Assembly (NCBI GenBank): GCA_001683735.1
Contig: LUGG01000005.1
Coordinates: 1,922,001-1,986,000 of the forward strand
DNA from: Grifola frondosa
Lineage: Eukaryota; Basidiomycota; Agaricomycetes; Polyporales; Grifolaceae
Length of the DNA stretch: 64,000 bases
Reading direction: 5' to 3'
Below, in pieces: positions 22,439 to 34,817 of this stretch. The position numbers were made by a program, and so were the translations under genes. Under the pieces are notes generated by a model that worked only from the letters and a program-made list of their open reading frames with translations, was not told the DNA's origin and made no database searches. Each line of letters opens with the position of its first letter. Within the stretch, counting starts at the first letter, position 1.

Positions 22439-24408
22439 TCACCGTGAAAGTAAAGTCCTCATCAGTCTTGGTAATCTGTGAAGTCTCCACCTTGATCCTA
22501 GGCAATGTCCCGCTCTGCAAGCGAGCATCTCGTCATCAGAACTGGTATGTGAGTAACCGGAAGGACGAAAACAAACCTCAGGATCGGTTCCTCTGGCAGT
22601 ACTCGAACCACCGGTGCCTAGCCTTCCCAAAACGACGACATCTGAGGAGCCGGATTCGTTGTGTTGGCTGAATAGTTCCTCGGGCAATACCGACATGAAT
22701 TCGTTGAAGTCCATTGTCTTTTCCTTGACGAAGCGTCGTGCGTTGAGGTTGCCGAGGAAGGAACTGAGGTACAGTGCGGAGAGCGGCATCTCCATGATGC
22801 AGTACAAGAACCCATGCGGGTGTGCCGCCAGCTGAAAGATATCGTGAGCTCCATTATGCAGCATAAAAAACACGAGGAGCACGTACGAGACAGAAGTCGA
22901 TAAGACCGCGGCTGCGGTCCACAGATTGGTGTTGATGGTGACCAGTATTAGACGGAAGATCATTTGGCGTGAGCTACGACAAGAAAGAGGGATTAGAACA
23001 GCTTCAACGCTGGAGTATTGGATGCACCTTGTCCATTTCGGCATACCCTTCTTGAGCAGAAGCCATATGATAGAGACGCTGATACCGACATCTGTGACTA
23101 CAGTGCATGCACGGTCGGATATCTGCAGGGCCTATAACGAGAATAGTCAGTGGAAGTTCATTCGATTGAGAATGGAGTTACTAACAAGGATCTTCGGAGT
23201 ACCGAGGTAGTCCAATGTGCCGTTGCGAAACCTAGAGCCAAGAGTCAGAAATCGTGCATGCTGGCGAAGGTGTCGACATACACTAGGACCAAGTAAACTA
23301 GAATGACGAAATTAATAACATTGGTAGGAACAATTAGGCTATCTTGATTTGCTTACCGACCGTAACCACTGTGGATCGGCATTGTTGGATAGGTGAAGGC
23401 GGGACGAAAGGACTCACCCAGTTGATATAAACAGAAAAGACCCTGTACGATACACGTCAGGCATAAGACGGAGTCATCGAGTGGACGGTGCGCACCAATA
23501 TTGCTGGCAACAACAACCGCTTCCCACATACTATAACTTTTCAGCAAGATGGCAAGCAAATTTCAAGTGTTCACTCACGTGCATAGACCCTGTAGATGAA
23601 GAACATTTGGACGCCTACTCCGACTACAGCCTGTTTGCGAGTTTAGTCAATATCAGATCAATCACACAGCACACGCTTGTGCTTACAGTGGTCCAGACAT
23701 GGTGCTGAAGCGAAGAGTAGGATTAGTCAACCTGCAATCGAAATGCGACTGGAGTCACACGCTTACCGTCTGCGCTCTGTTCAAAGGACAGCAAATTCAC
23801 ACAGGTCATTGTTTGAAAATACCGGGACTGACTCTTGAAGACGCACGGTGGAAGCTTTCCAAGCTCTACGACACTACCCCAGTGCGAGATAGTGGGCCTC
23901 CATACTGAGATCGCCACAGTCTATCAGAATGGAGCAGTAAGTAATAGAGAACAATCGGACGTACTTCCTTGGAGCATCAGAATGTGATCGACAGTGTCCA
24001 TAAGCCTATACAAACATTGAAGCATGACTGCATGTCGAGCAGCAGAGTATGACCGACCAGAGGAAGATAACCTGTGGTAGCGTTCGTTAGTGTTTTGAAT
24101 TGGCTTTTGCATTATTTATATCACTAACCAGTGCCTTTGTAGACAAAGGGTCGGCCACGTAGCTAATTTGTAGACGTCAGGAGATTGTTGTGGTATGTGG
24201 ATTGAGAAAGCTACATACACGCTGAAGTACCAGAACCTGCAAACCACGTCAGCATCAGATTCACATCACCACCTAATGAACTGAAGACTGCATACAGCTG
24301 AACGCAGTTGATTCCCCAAACGACACAGGACAAGAACTGGCCGACCAGCATAGACCCAAAGCTGTCAGTGAGGTTCAAAATTATCGGATTGTCGGCGGGA
24401 GCGGTCAT
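22439..24408 (-). CDS. DUF6534-like multi-pass membrane protein (1)
   Basis: Starts MTAPADNPIILNLTDSFGSM, then LVGQFLSCVVWGINCVQLYA, the usual first helix of this basidiomycete family. An internal RLMDTVDHILML segment sits where the family has LDTLH. The last large exon reads IFRLILVTINTNLWTAAAVL, then SALYLSSFLGNLNARRF, both hallmarks of the DUF6534 domain (LYTINTGLLT and NSLLATLNARK type). A Ser-rich, probably cytoplasmic tail follows to 22439. About eight introns; exon limits in the middle (23100-24200) are uncertain. Seven membrane helices are expected. The function of the family is unknown, although members are very numerous in Agaricomycetes. A second member lies at 43916. Confidence 0.65.
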
Positions 24409-25690
24409 CTTGTCGAGCACAGGCCTTGGTGAAGGTGCTGCAGGAGTATAGGGACGTGTGGACCACAGACACTGGGTGATGACTCGGAACGGCGAATCAC
24501 CGCAATTTAAGACTCATGTCCTTTGCAGGTTTAGCGCTAACGAAACCATTGGCTGCGGTCATTGTAGTGATATCGACTTCATCAAGGCCACCGTGGGCTG
24601 TGTCCCGCAGAACCTGTATCATTATTAATGGTCAGCGCATCAATCAGTCCGCGAAAAGCGCATTTACCTCAGAACCTTCCTGGTTGAGCGATACGATGAC
24701 GCTGTATGATATTCAAGCTCCTTGTATGGCATGTCCAGACATATCAAAGAACGAACATCGCATTAAGTATATCGAAGCCTGCGAGGCAGTGTTGATGGCG
24801 GCGTGTTGTCAGCGTACTGGACAGCATACGGCTGTCGTTAACGCAGGAGAATCAAGCGCAGAAGGCCTCCATATTCAATTCTCAAGGTATCAACAGGGCC
24901 CGTAATCCGGTCGATGGTGATCGGACGTCCTTGTCAGGAACGTCTCTAACCAAAGTGAATAGACACTATTGATGAATTTTGAGGCGAATTGAATTATGTG
25001 AAGTGACAACGGCCCTCAGGCACGTCAGCACATACAATGCATTTGTGTTACGACAAACTGTGATTGAGAACTTCATGATTGTCAGAGAGAGCTCAGGGCC
25101 TCAACAAAGATAACAGAACATCTGTCAAACAACGTTTAATGACCACCATACTTTGGAACGGGTGGTCTGTGGCGGCCATCATCTGACTATACTCGGACCC
25201 GGATTGAATCTCCAAGCTGAAGGCCCCGACTTTGATTTGATGATAATCCATCTCTGGAGTTGTTCGAAAGGCACAGAAGCGCAGTCTTGAGACCACATCG
25301 AGGTTGTTTCCGGACGTTGCGAGAGGGGCAGATGCTTGAGAGGGGTGGAAGAGGGAGTAGGGATTTTCAGAGTCGTGGGAAAAGTTTGACCTCGTGGATC
25401 AGGTGTGGGCGCTCCTGTGGTACTAGTTTTGTCTTTTAACAAAGACACATTAATTTGATGTAAGCAGTGTTAATCTCAATAACCAGACACAGTGCGCAAC
25501 GTAGCCTACATCGTGCTTAGTAACAAATTGGATGTCTGCAGCATTGAATACGTGTCGGCAGATTATGAGGAATGACTTCGCAGAGACACGCAGACTTTCG
25601 AAAAGTAAACCAACGCCACAATCATCAGGAAGGAGAATGCGGCATTAGCACGTTCAATCCTTGCACTGCGCAGCCCTCCGCCACGAGTAC
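24409..25690. other. Intergenic, no supported gene
   Basis: ORFs at 24516-24905 (+) and 25093-25448 (-) have no recognisable motifs. The 3' half of the neighbouring truncated P450 (heme domain) is not present here. Confidence 0.45.
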
Positions 25691-27162
25691 TTATGACAGA
25701 TCGGCCCTGTCAGACACGACGGGCGTGCGCTCCATGCCCACCACACGGTCGATCTCCGCCTGCGCGCGGGTGCAGCGCCATTACGAGGATGAATGTGAGC
25801 ACCGTCGCGTACGTCTGCAGAAATCTTCATCAAGGCTAATCAGGTTGGAGAGAGTAAAACTTACAGATTCTTCCCCGGCTATGATGATGCGTGCAATGTG
25901 AGTGTGCTGAATGGTGTGAAGGAGAGATGCATGCACCGCCATACACAGCACCCGTGGTCCGCCGCACGTGATACTCAAATTCTGGCGAGACATCAGTCTC
26001 GAGACGCAGACGGTCTTGTGTTTGTGAGAGTGTCGCAATCCCTTCAGCCTGCATGGGTTCGAGCACAGTACGGGATGCACGCATGGTGAGATGGGCATCC
26101 GAACGGGAATCAAGAGACACACACCATTTCGCGCTTGACGTGCTCAAAGAGCTTGGTGACGAGGTGCTCAACCATGTCTCTCCCCTGGGCGACCTAATTC
26201 TAGAAGGTGGTCACGGCGGGAGCCACTTAACTGCGCGTAATCGGCGTATGGGTTCTAATGGGGCGTGGATGCAGGAGGGGAACTCACGGAAGGGCAGGAG
26301 GTCACATAGAAATACTCCAGATCAGTTCCATAGTCTTCGGCACGGTTGATGTACTGTGGGAATAAATATTGTCGATACGTTGAATAAACAGAGGCTGAAA
26401 ATGTGGCACTTCGTTGTCTGCAGCGTCGACCGACACGCCGTACGTCACTGTCGGCAATATCGTCCGCGAAGTCCTGGATAGCGGCTGAGTTTAATGTTCT
26501 CACTGCAGAGGAGCATGGTTTGCGCAACTTACAGTCGAACGTGGGAGAAAAAGTCATCCGGACCTTCCAGAAAGTCCTTATTCATGAGCGCCGCAATATC
26601 GCTCTGCACGCCGTGATATTTCTTCACTGCAGAATGACCAAGTGCGATGTACGAGAGCTTGCGATGCTCACGCCACTCCTTTTCGTATGGGAGCAGTGGA
26701 ATGTTCTTCCGACCAAGAACAGGTATTAGCACATGAACATTCACATCAACGAGGATTTTGCGGGCACACCTGATCGACGTGCATCAATTCATTGAAGGTA
26801 GTAAATATTGGACGAGGAGAGTAGTTGTGCCCCGCTTATCGAGAAGGCCATGGAGGCTTTCAAAGAGTTGAGGACTAGTGATCGGCTGCCTAGGCCATGA
26901 AAATATACGAGGTCACCTACGCAAGAAGGTCAGACAACGGAATGAGCGGGAACGAAGTATTCACAAATGCACCATACTGGGGTTTGAGCGTGGTATAGAG
27001 ATTCCATGCACCGCTGCTGGGGATGGCGAAGATGTTTCCTACGATAGGCCTTGCAGGTGGGCGAACAGCCTCTGAATGCGCGGGCAACAGCGTAGAGGAA
27101 AAGGAGGAAGAGAGGGGAATGATGGCGACATGTAGCCACCCTGCGAGCTGCGATAATGCCAT
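25691..27162 (-). pseudogene. Truncated cytochrome P450 lacking the heme domain
   Basis: Starts MALSQLAGWLHVAIIP, then the frame slips to a hydrophobic anchor and back to PPARPIVGNIFAIPSSGAW. Recognisable pieces follow: [70 protein letters not shown] and [16 protein letters not shown], then [18 protein letters not shown] stop follows directly at 25691. The ExxR helix, the PERF region and the FxxGxxxCxG heme loop are all missing, and several frames must be joined, so this is a dead gene. It belongs to the same subgroup as P450-1 and P450-3 but lies outside the duplicated blocks. Confidence 0.85.
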
Positions 27163-27639
27163 CGTGTGCACATGATGGCTAGTCAAATTCTTATGACCTT
27201 AAGATGGCATGGTAACTTGACTCAAACCTCATCCGCACAGCGTTTGGATTACTTCTTCGCAAAGAAATCAGGAAGGAAAAGCCCTTGCCGTCTGGGGTGG
27301 CAGAAGTCCTTGATAATCCCAGCACAGCAAATGCCAATTCGGGATTCAATAATGACCATTGTGGAGCAACCAATGGGAGAGTGCCGATGAGCGCCGATGA
27401 TCTAATCGAATTTGGTGATTTCGATAACTCTTTCTGATCAATGATCACCCGACCGATCAATCGGATCGCGGACCGCAATCATGACGGGAGCTGAATGGAT
27501 GTGTGGCATTGACAGTGGCAAGAGCCCAAAGCCAAGTTGGACTAGTCTGTGGCAGGCCGCCCGTGTCTGTATGCCTTTCATCCCCTTCAAGACACACCGC
27601 AAAACCTCTCGTCCCACCACTCCCCACTCTCGTACATCC
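27163..27639. other. Divergent intergenic region
   Basis: Lies between the P450 pseudogene (-) and the aldo/keto reductase (+). No gene or repeat is seen. Confidence 0.4.
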
Positions 27640-29160
27640 ATGGCTCAAGCAGAGTATCGCCAGCTCGGAAAGTCTGGCCTTCGCGTCTCCGTTCCCGTCG
27701 TCCGTCTTCTCCCCACGCTCCATGAAATCTCCCTAATTTTTTGATGTGCAGCTTGGTGGCATGTCCTTTGGCAGTGAAAAGTGGTTTGTTAGTACACATT
27801 CCATGCACATATCTTGCTTAGGGCACCCTTTAGCTCTGTTTTATTCGTCTCTGGTCTTTGAGCCGTGCATAACGCTAAATCATTCTCAGTAATATCTACT
27901 CCTGGCATTTGGCTAATTCAGTATGTTATCTAGGACTGGATTCTTCCGGAGGAGAAGGTATGCTGCAGAGCATCCTGGTGACCAAGAGGCATCATACAGC
28001 TTTCTCCTCCTCGCCGTAGGCACTTCCTGTTCTCAAAGCAGCATGGGACGCAGGCATCAATACCATCGATACCGCTAACATGTACTCTAACGGCGAGTCC
28101 GAGAGAATCATAGGCAAATTCATCAAACAGGTCCGCATTCCTTCATCTTCCTGAACTTCCCTTCACTCACCATACATCACCTGCAGTACAACATCCCCCG
28201 CAGGAACCTCGTCATCTTGACCAAGTGCCGCTTCCTCGTCGACGAAGATGATCCCTCCGTGATCACGTCCTACTTCAAGCCGGAGCTCGCGGGCACGCGG
28301 GAGTACGTCAACCGAGGCGGTCTCTCTCGAACTGCACTCTTCAACCAAGTCGATGCCTCCTTGGAGCGACTGCAGACGGACTACATTGACCTCCTCCAGA
28401 TCCACGCGTTCGATCCTGATACGCCCATGGATGAGACGATGAAGGCGCTGCACGACCTCGTGCAGTCGGGGAAGGTGCGCTACATCGGCGCATGCAACCT
28501 CCGTGCGTGGCAGTTCATCGAGATGAACCACATCGCGGAGAAGAACTGCTGGACGCAGTTCGTGTGCACTCAGGTCGAGCACTCGCTGCTCTACCGTCCG
28601 GAGGTGTGTGGCTCTTCCTCGTCCCTCCTATCCAAACGATGGTCTGACGATCGTGGAAGGAGCGAGAGATGTTTGCGTACTGCGAGTACAAAGGCATCGG
28701 GATCCTGGCGTACTCCCCGCTCATGGACGGCTTCCTTGCGCGTCCGCTGGGCACGAAAACGAAGCGCACGGCCGCACACAGGGGCACCGTGTTTGAGAAG
28801 CCCATGCGCAAGTCTGACGAGACGATTATCAGCCGCGTCGAGGAACTGTCGAAGAAGCTCGGATGGAAGATGAGCCAAGTCGCGCTCGCGTGGAGCCTGA
28901 CAAAGGTGTCGAGCCCGATCGTCGGGGCGAACTCCGTACGTGACTTCCGTTGAGATCCTATTCTTTGTGGCAGGGTGACGGATGGGGTCGCTGCAGCGGG
29001 AAAGGATCCAGGAGGCGATCATTGTAGGAAAGACGTTGAGTGATGAACAGGTCAAGTACCTCGAGGAGCCGTGAGTCAACCTCCGTCATTCTGTTTTTTT
29101 TTCTTCTAACTGACATTTTTGCGACACGATAGTTACGAGATTCGTCCTCCGCGATTCTGA
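27640..29160 (+). CDS. Aldo/keto reductase (aryl-alcohol dehydrogenase-like)
   Basis: Starts [19 protein letters not shown] and continues across short introns through [18 protein letters not shown] and [20 protein letters not shown]. The last of these carries the catalytic Asp and Tyr. LVILTKCRF supplies the Lys and [18 protein letters not shown] the His, completing the AKR tetrad. [33 protein letters not shown] and the NADP-binding end (SPIVGANS, then [18 protein letters not shown]) complete the barrel. It ends EIRPPRF-stop at 29160. About 345 residues, the family norm, with no frameshift found. It should reduce aldehydes or ketones with NADPH in the cytosol. It could act on a pathway intermediate of the neighbouring cluster, or be a general aryl-aldehyde reductase. 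Confidence 0.9.
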
Positions 29161-29457
29161 CGGTTGGCATTATGGCTCTGTGTAAATGCATTGTTGTAAC
29201 TTTTGAGCACTGAGATGTATTTATGGTGTAGTCTTCTGTATTATTTCTTGTACGAATTATTTGAATGAATTTTGATCCTTACGCGCCTGTGCTCAACGTT
29301 CAACGTTCTATTCTCCTTGTGCGTACCACTTGATCTGGTACTACATACTCTTTTAAACTGGTTTTCAAGCTTCTGGACTGCCTTCAGCACTTGACTCGAG
29401 CTCTTACGCTTAGAATAATTCTGCAGTTATGAATCCGCCCTTCTGATGCCCAGCGAT

Positions 29458-29530
29458 ATATTAGCTTTGGTTGATAGTGGTGCATGTCTCGCCTCTACAT
29501 GGCAGAATGGGTGTCGGTTCCTTTGAATTG
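29458..29530 (+). pseudogene. Last-exon remnant of the UbiA gene
   Basis: TAGCTTTGGTTGATA, then GGTGCATGTCTCGCCTCT, matches the final exon of the UbiA gene at 10264-10326 (acceptor plus LWLI..HV.PLH.R.G). It is followed by the MFS gene in the same relative order as in block A. No other UbiA exon is present upstream, where the aldo/keto reductase lies instead. Confidence 0.75.
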
Positions 29531-29685
29531 AGTCCCCGTCCGAGTTCACGGAATTTCCTCGACATACATCTTGCTTAGGCAGAAGTACGCCAAGAGGAGT
29601 ATGTATCAATCTTTGTGTATGGTATATGTGTAAGATGTGGAGTATATTGGGAGCTCAAATAAGAAGCGAAATTGATTTTACAAAT

Positions 29686-31754
29686 TTATTCGGCATCCCT
29701 CAGTTCGACCAGCGATTTGTCTGAATGTTTGACCTCCAACTCTTCTATACGCTCAATGTTCGCTTCTTCTGTGTGCTTCACTGGGGCTGCGTTACGTCGC
29801 ATGAACGCGAGAACACCAATGATCTCGACAGCGCCGAACGCAAAGAGGAACCAAAAGCCCGCCGCGCGTCCGTAGAAGCCATTTGGTCCACCGTGGTTCT
29901 CTTGTACACTCGTCTGGATAGAAGTCACGATAGCGGGCCTGTGGTCGAACCTAATTGGAGAGCGCATGTGAAGATAGCGCCCACAATCCCGGCTACTTCA
30001 GGAGGTGTGTTAGCGAACAGCGCAATGCTGCATGGTGCAAAAAACCACACACCAAAATCAATATCTCTGTAATATGAAGATAGAGTAATAATGCTTACTT
30101 CGTGGTCGTGAATACGAACAGCATTCCTGAGGAACCGAGAATGAACCCAGGTAGAGTCAACGACCAATATCGCTCTTTGGAGTCTGCAAATGGAAGCAGT
30201 ACAGTCCCAGCAAGCGCAAGTACTTGGCCAAATAAGATGATCCATTTGAGCGGGAATCTCTGCTGCAGCGTGGAAGCTATCGCCATTATCGGAAACGTAA
30301 TGAGGCCAAGAGGCAGACTAGTACGACAAAGAAAGATATAAGACCCTGAGGACGCAGTCAAGCGTCGGGACGTACAAGTGAACTGCAGCCATGATTGTCG
30401 ACCACCCGTACACCTCTTGGTAGAGCCACGAGAAGAGGAGCTGAACGGATGCCCACCACATGAATGGTTGTAGGCTCACTGCGATGAGAATGGGAAAATC
30501 CGGATACTTCCACATAGATGGCGGACTGGAGATAAAATGCCTAACGAGGTCAGATACTGGCGCGTAGGCATGATTAAGGTTTACGCACACAGCAGCCAGC
30601 GTTGTAGGCAAGTGAGCTTCCCAGAATACGAAGCAGACAGCGAGTACGACGGACAGCACCAGTGGCGCAATGACCTGTGCGGTTCCCCAGCCATCGACCG
30701 ATCCAGAAGTTACAGCAAATATGAAGAGTATAAGCGCAACTATTTCATCAATTCAGTAGGTGCACAAGTTCTTGAAACCCATATCTATGCAGCCATATAG
30801 TTATTTGAAAGCTTACTTGTTAAGCTAGAAACTCCAACTGGGTCAAGACGCTTCAATTGGGCCATACTCAGGGCTCCGTCTATCGAGTCTCTGATATGAA
30901 TATTTTTGGAAGGCAGGAGGGCGATTGTCGCAATCGCCAGGATGAAAGTGAGAATTGTCGTGAAATACAGGACCCACGGCCAATCCGCGAATGAGACGAG
31001 TAGCGCGCCAGTGATCAATCCAAGGACTTTCGAAGAGGTATTAATTGATAACGGGGCACAGCAAACGTCATTGATACACTAAACGTACCATTTCCTATCC
31101 CAGCTGCGCAAGCAAAAGCAGCCAGCGCCTGAGACTGCGTTGCGGGCTCTGGAAAGAGCCATATGATCAAGCTCATTGCGGAGGGAATATTTAGCGCAGC
31201 ACCTGGCAAAACCAATGTTTAGTAAGAATATGCATAGAGAAGCCCCCTTAGTCCTTACCAATGCCCATAAACGCACGAAGCACAACAAGAGGGATTTCAC
31301 TTCGCACAAATCCAGCACCCAGCGCACAGAGGGACATTAACAACGTCCCAGCCACAAAGACCCATTCTGTCAGAGCTCAGATCGACCGAGAACGCAGATT
31401 CCAAGGCGACCACCCACTTGGGTTGTACAGATCACTAAGACGGCCACTCTGGTAAAAGTGAAGTCAATATTGAGGGGATAATCATCTGAATTAGGTACGT
31501 ACACTGAGTAGCAATGCAGCCAAGGTGAGTTGATACCCGCTCAGAAGCCATACAGACCTGCTATTAGAGATATTGAGGTCCTGCGCGATAGGAGGTATTG
31601 CGGCAATGAAAGCTGTGTTGTTGAACGCGTCGATGAACTGTGCAAAGCAAAGCACGAAGAGGAGTGTGAACTTGACTTGTGTGGAGAGTGCGACGGAGAC
31701 ATCCGGAACTGAAGATGTCGTGAATTTTTCGTCGGTTCCGTGGCCGAAAGACAT
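29686..31754 (-). CDS. DHA2-like major facilitator exporter
   Basis: Starts MSFGHGTDEKFTT. The first helix (FTLLFVLCFAQFIDAFNNTA) is followed by PPIAQDLNIS, VWLLSGYQLTLAALLL and SGRLSDLYNP, the loop 2-3 signature of drug:H+ antiporters. Later exons supply SLCALGAGFVRSEIPLVVLR, GAALNIPSAMSLIIWLFPEP, LVSFADWPWVLYFTTILTF, WWASVQLLFSWLYQEVYGWS, WIILFGQVLALAGTVLLPFA and a final AAGFWFLFAFGAVEIIGVLA, then a charged cytoplasmic tail ending at 29686. About 14 helices are expected, as in the DHA2 class. Exons join in frame as far as I can follow, with introns of about 50-60 bp. ATG 31754 is the first Met before the helix. The likely job is export of the cluster product or self-protection, inferred from position beside P450s. 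Confidence 0.85.
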
Positions 31755-32219
31755 GGAACAGGATTCATACGATTGGAGGTTGAGGCCTGAGGGGCCTCTA
31801 TGGCAAGCCTCGCTGAAGTGTTCACCTACAGTGGCTTCAATACTTCGACTTCTGACATGAGCCTGATGGCGGCTCTGATCCGAGTTACCTGCCGAAAGAC
31901 AAAATACTGTCAAGTTAAAGTTCAGACCCTCATCTGACTAGTTCCAGCTATCAAATGCGCCGATAGAATGTCGGAACTCATGTCCTATAGAGAGCAATAG
32001 CAAGCGACCTTTCGCCACGGATCACAGCCCTATCTTCTAGTGTTATCGTCTGGTTGTCCAATCATTAGCGCCGTGATACGCATCGTCTTGAAGTCGATAA
32101 GATATTTCAGGAGTTATGATTTTGAACACACATACATAAGCACTATTTGTTGCATCAATGTTCGTTTCCGTACACGGCATCAATTCGAGAGCTTCACCAA
32201 TGCATACTAGATCAGGATG

Positions 32220-34472
32220 TCAGAGTTTACATTGAGCGGCTCTTCTCTTGATCAAAGCAGCTTTAGCCTCTGAGCGTGGACGAATGTTGCAGTTGAATGG
32301 GTCCGGAAAGCTGCAGAGAATCATAATCAACATGAACGCCAGGGCGGGAAACAGGCATTGGTATACCTCACTAGGTTGGGACCGAATGTTGGAGTCACTC
32401 CGCCCTCTGGTGGGGATATATCGAACGCGGCCAACAGTCCTGCAATGACGACGAAGATCGAGTTCTCAGCCAGAGCCTTTCCAGGACAGATTCTGTACAT
32501 TGGAGCGGGAAGGATAAATTGATGCTGAAAAGACGTACATGAGACATCGGAGACACTGACCGTCTTCCGAAACCAAATGCCCAGTTGCAGGGTCAACGAT
32601 GGCTTGAGTCGGGTCCAGGAAGCGCTCTGGTATGAACTTGTAGGGATCATACTTGTTGCTAGGCTCGAGCGAGATAGCCCTGTATTTGACAAATGAGATC
32701 GAGTGATTTCCGACTAGGAGAGGAGGGAACTGAGCTCACCATACATTGGGTATTATGATCGTACCTTTCGGAATGAAATATCCTTCGTAAGTATCATCCT
32801 GCCCACTCCGACGGGCGATGCCTAGCAGCCATGGGATATCTGAGCATACGTTGAACAGACATCAGGCATTTCGCTTACCTAGAGGAATAGCAGGATGCCA
32901 TCTATACGACAAAATCAACTTTTCTGAAGTTATCACACGATGGACTTAAACATACCTCATCGTCTCTTTAATTACTGCATTGACGTATGGTAAATGCGGC
33001 AGGTCGGCAATGACGGGGAGACGTTCTCCGCCTATGAGTTTATCAATTTCCTCTTGGGCTAGCCTCTGCTTCTCTGGGTGCAATACCATAGCCAGGATAA
33101 AGATAAGAATGATGGCGTAGGTCTGCGTTCAAACAATTACTACTCGCTGATAGTCTAGATGGCGATATACGAACTGTTTCCCCTCCAGCTATAAGAAAAC
33201 AAACTTCAGCGTGGATTTAGGTAGCCGAAACGGAGCGCAAGTTTATACCTCCATACATAGAGCCTGTGGTCCATTTTACACGATGCTCAAAGTTCTCCAT
33301 ATCTGGCTTTTCAAGACGCAAAAGATCTTGTGTTAAAGAGGGCGCCGCTGTTCCCTCCGCCTGCGCTTCTTCTGTCACGCTGTAGTACATCCATACGGTA
33401 AACGGTTCACGCACCATTTGCTTTTTAACGTGTTCGAAAGGTATCGTAACGAGATGCTCGATCATATACCTTCCCCTTCTTGCTTCTTTCTGAAAAGGCA
33501 CCCAAGAGGGGAGGTACTTCACTGAAAGCAGTCGTTAGATCGCACGCAGATAGTAACAGCAAAAAGGAGCTCACTGAAAGGCATTAGATCACAAAGATAC
33601 GCACCAGGTACAGTGGCTTCACCAATAATCTTCATGGTAGCCTCCGCATGGGTCACATACTGAAAGACATTCAGGGTATGCACTCACGAGAGGCAATACA
33701 ACACTCACTACGTTAGATGAAGAATCAATAGGTAAGCCATAAGTGACAGAAAGTACAATCCTTTCTGAGGTCCTGTAAATCATGCTCGGTGCTGCGGATG
33801 TCTGACGTCACAAGATATGCTCACAGTCGTGCGTGTGCGAAGAAGTCCTCTGGTCTTTCAAGAAGATCCTTGTTCATCAATGCAGCCAGATCCTCCTGCA
33901 CGATGTGGTATTTCTTGACCGCAGTCGAGTTGAGGGCCAAATGCGCCAGCTTGCGCTGTTCACGCCATTCTTTTCCATATGGCAGATTGGGCATGCTCTA
34001 TGAAGCGAGAGTCAACGTGAATAGAGATACCTCAAAAACGCTGCGCACTCGATTGAGACCCATGAGTTCTCCGACAACAGTGAATTCTGGGCGGTGCGAG
34101 TAGATATCGCCACGTCGGTCCAATAGATCGTTGATCGCTTTCATGGTGTTCAGTACCAATACCGTATTGCCCAACCCGTGAAAGAACACAAGATCTCCTG
34201 GATGCGCAGTCAAGATTGAAGAAGGATGTGGATTGCTGACGTTGAATGGACGCACCGTATTGATGATGGAATTTCTGGAAAAGCCTCCATGCGCCATTCT
34301 TAGGGATTGTCAGAATGTTACCCAGGAGTGGCTTCGCTGGAGGGCCAGGTGGATAGACAGGTCCGCGCTCGCCCAAATTATACCACCTGCCAACTGAATA
34401 CAGAATGCTGAGCAGAACGACAGAGAAGACAGAAAGTACGATGACTGGATCTGCAAAGAACGCTGCGGACAT
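32220..34472 (-). CDS. Cytochrome P450 (block B copy of P450-1), one frameshift
   Basis: Starts [20 protein letters not shown] (anchor) and [15 protein letters not shown]. The C-helix exon is intact here ([20 protein letters not shown], where the block A copy is shifted). Later it has [56 protein letters not shown] and [10 protein letters not shown], and ends AAQCKL-stop. Just before the heme loop one base is missing (GCAACTGGGCATTTGG here, GCAAGCTGGATATTTGG in block A). This puts FGFGRR out of frame, with the next exon ([13 protein letters not shown]) again intact. The two copies are therefore each broken once, at different places. A TATA-like box lies about 58 bp upstream of the ATG. Confidence 0.8.
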
Positions 34473-34529
34473 TTTTTGGACGGATGCGAGAGTTGAGCGC
34501 TGAGCGCCAACCTTTGAGGAAGAGTGCTC

Positions 34530-34535
34530 TTTATA
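34530..34535 (-). promoter_or_regulatory. TATA-like box of the block B P450
   Basis: On the minus strand GGATATAAAGAGCAC lies about 58 bp upstream of the P450 start codon. The surrounding sequence is shared with block A, where the same position reads GGATATGAAGAGCAC (TATAAA changed to TATGAA, 13583-13588). Confidence 0.5.
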
Positions 34536-34817
34536 TCCTTCTCGTCTTCTCCAGCTAGAGCGGCCCTGAGGAACTTTCTTCAGTGATTTGGTCTAGTGGC
34601 AAAATTGAGGACCAATTGCTAGTCATTGCACCAACACGCCATGATCAACATGACAACGTACTTCCATAAAAATTCGAGTTCCAGCACGCTTTAATTGCAA
34701 CCCTACATGTAACGCAGTTGCTGAGAAGTGAGACGGAAGGAACAGAAATCAATCAAGATGGGACCTAACATGATGAGAAATTTGACAGGGGAAGTTGCAG
34801 CTACATTTGGCATTCGT

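Noticed and set aside
24516..24905. 129-codon plus-strand ORF
   Set aside because: No motif, no splice partner and no similarity to anything else in the window.
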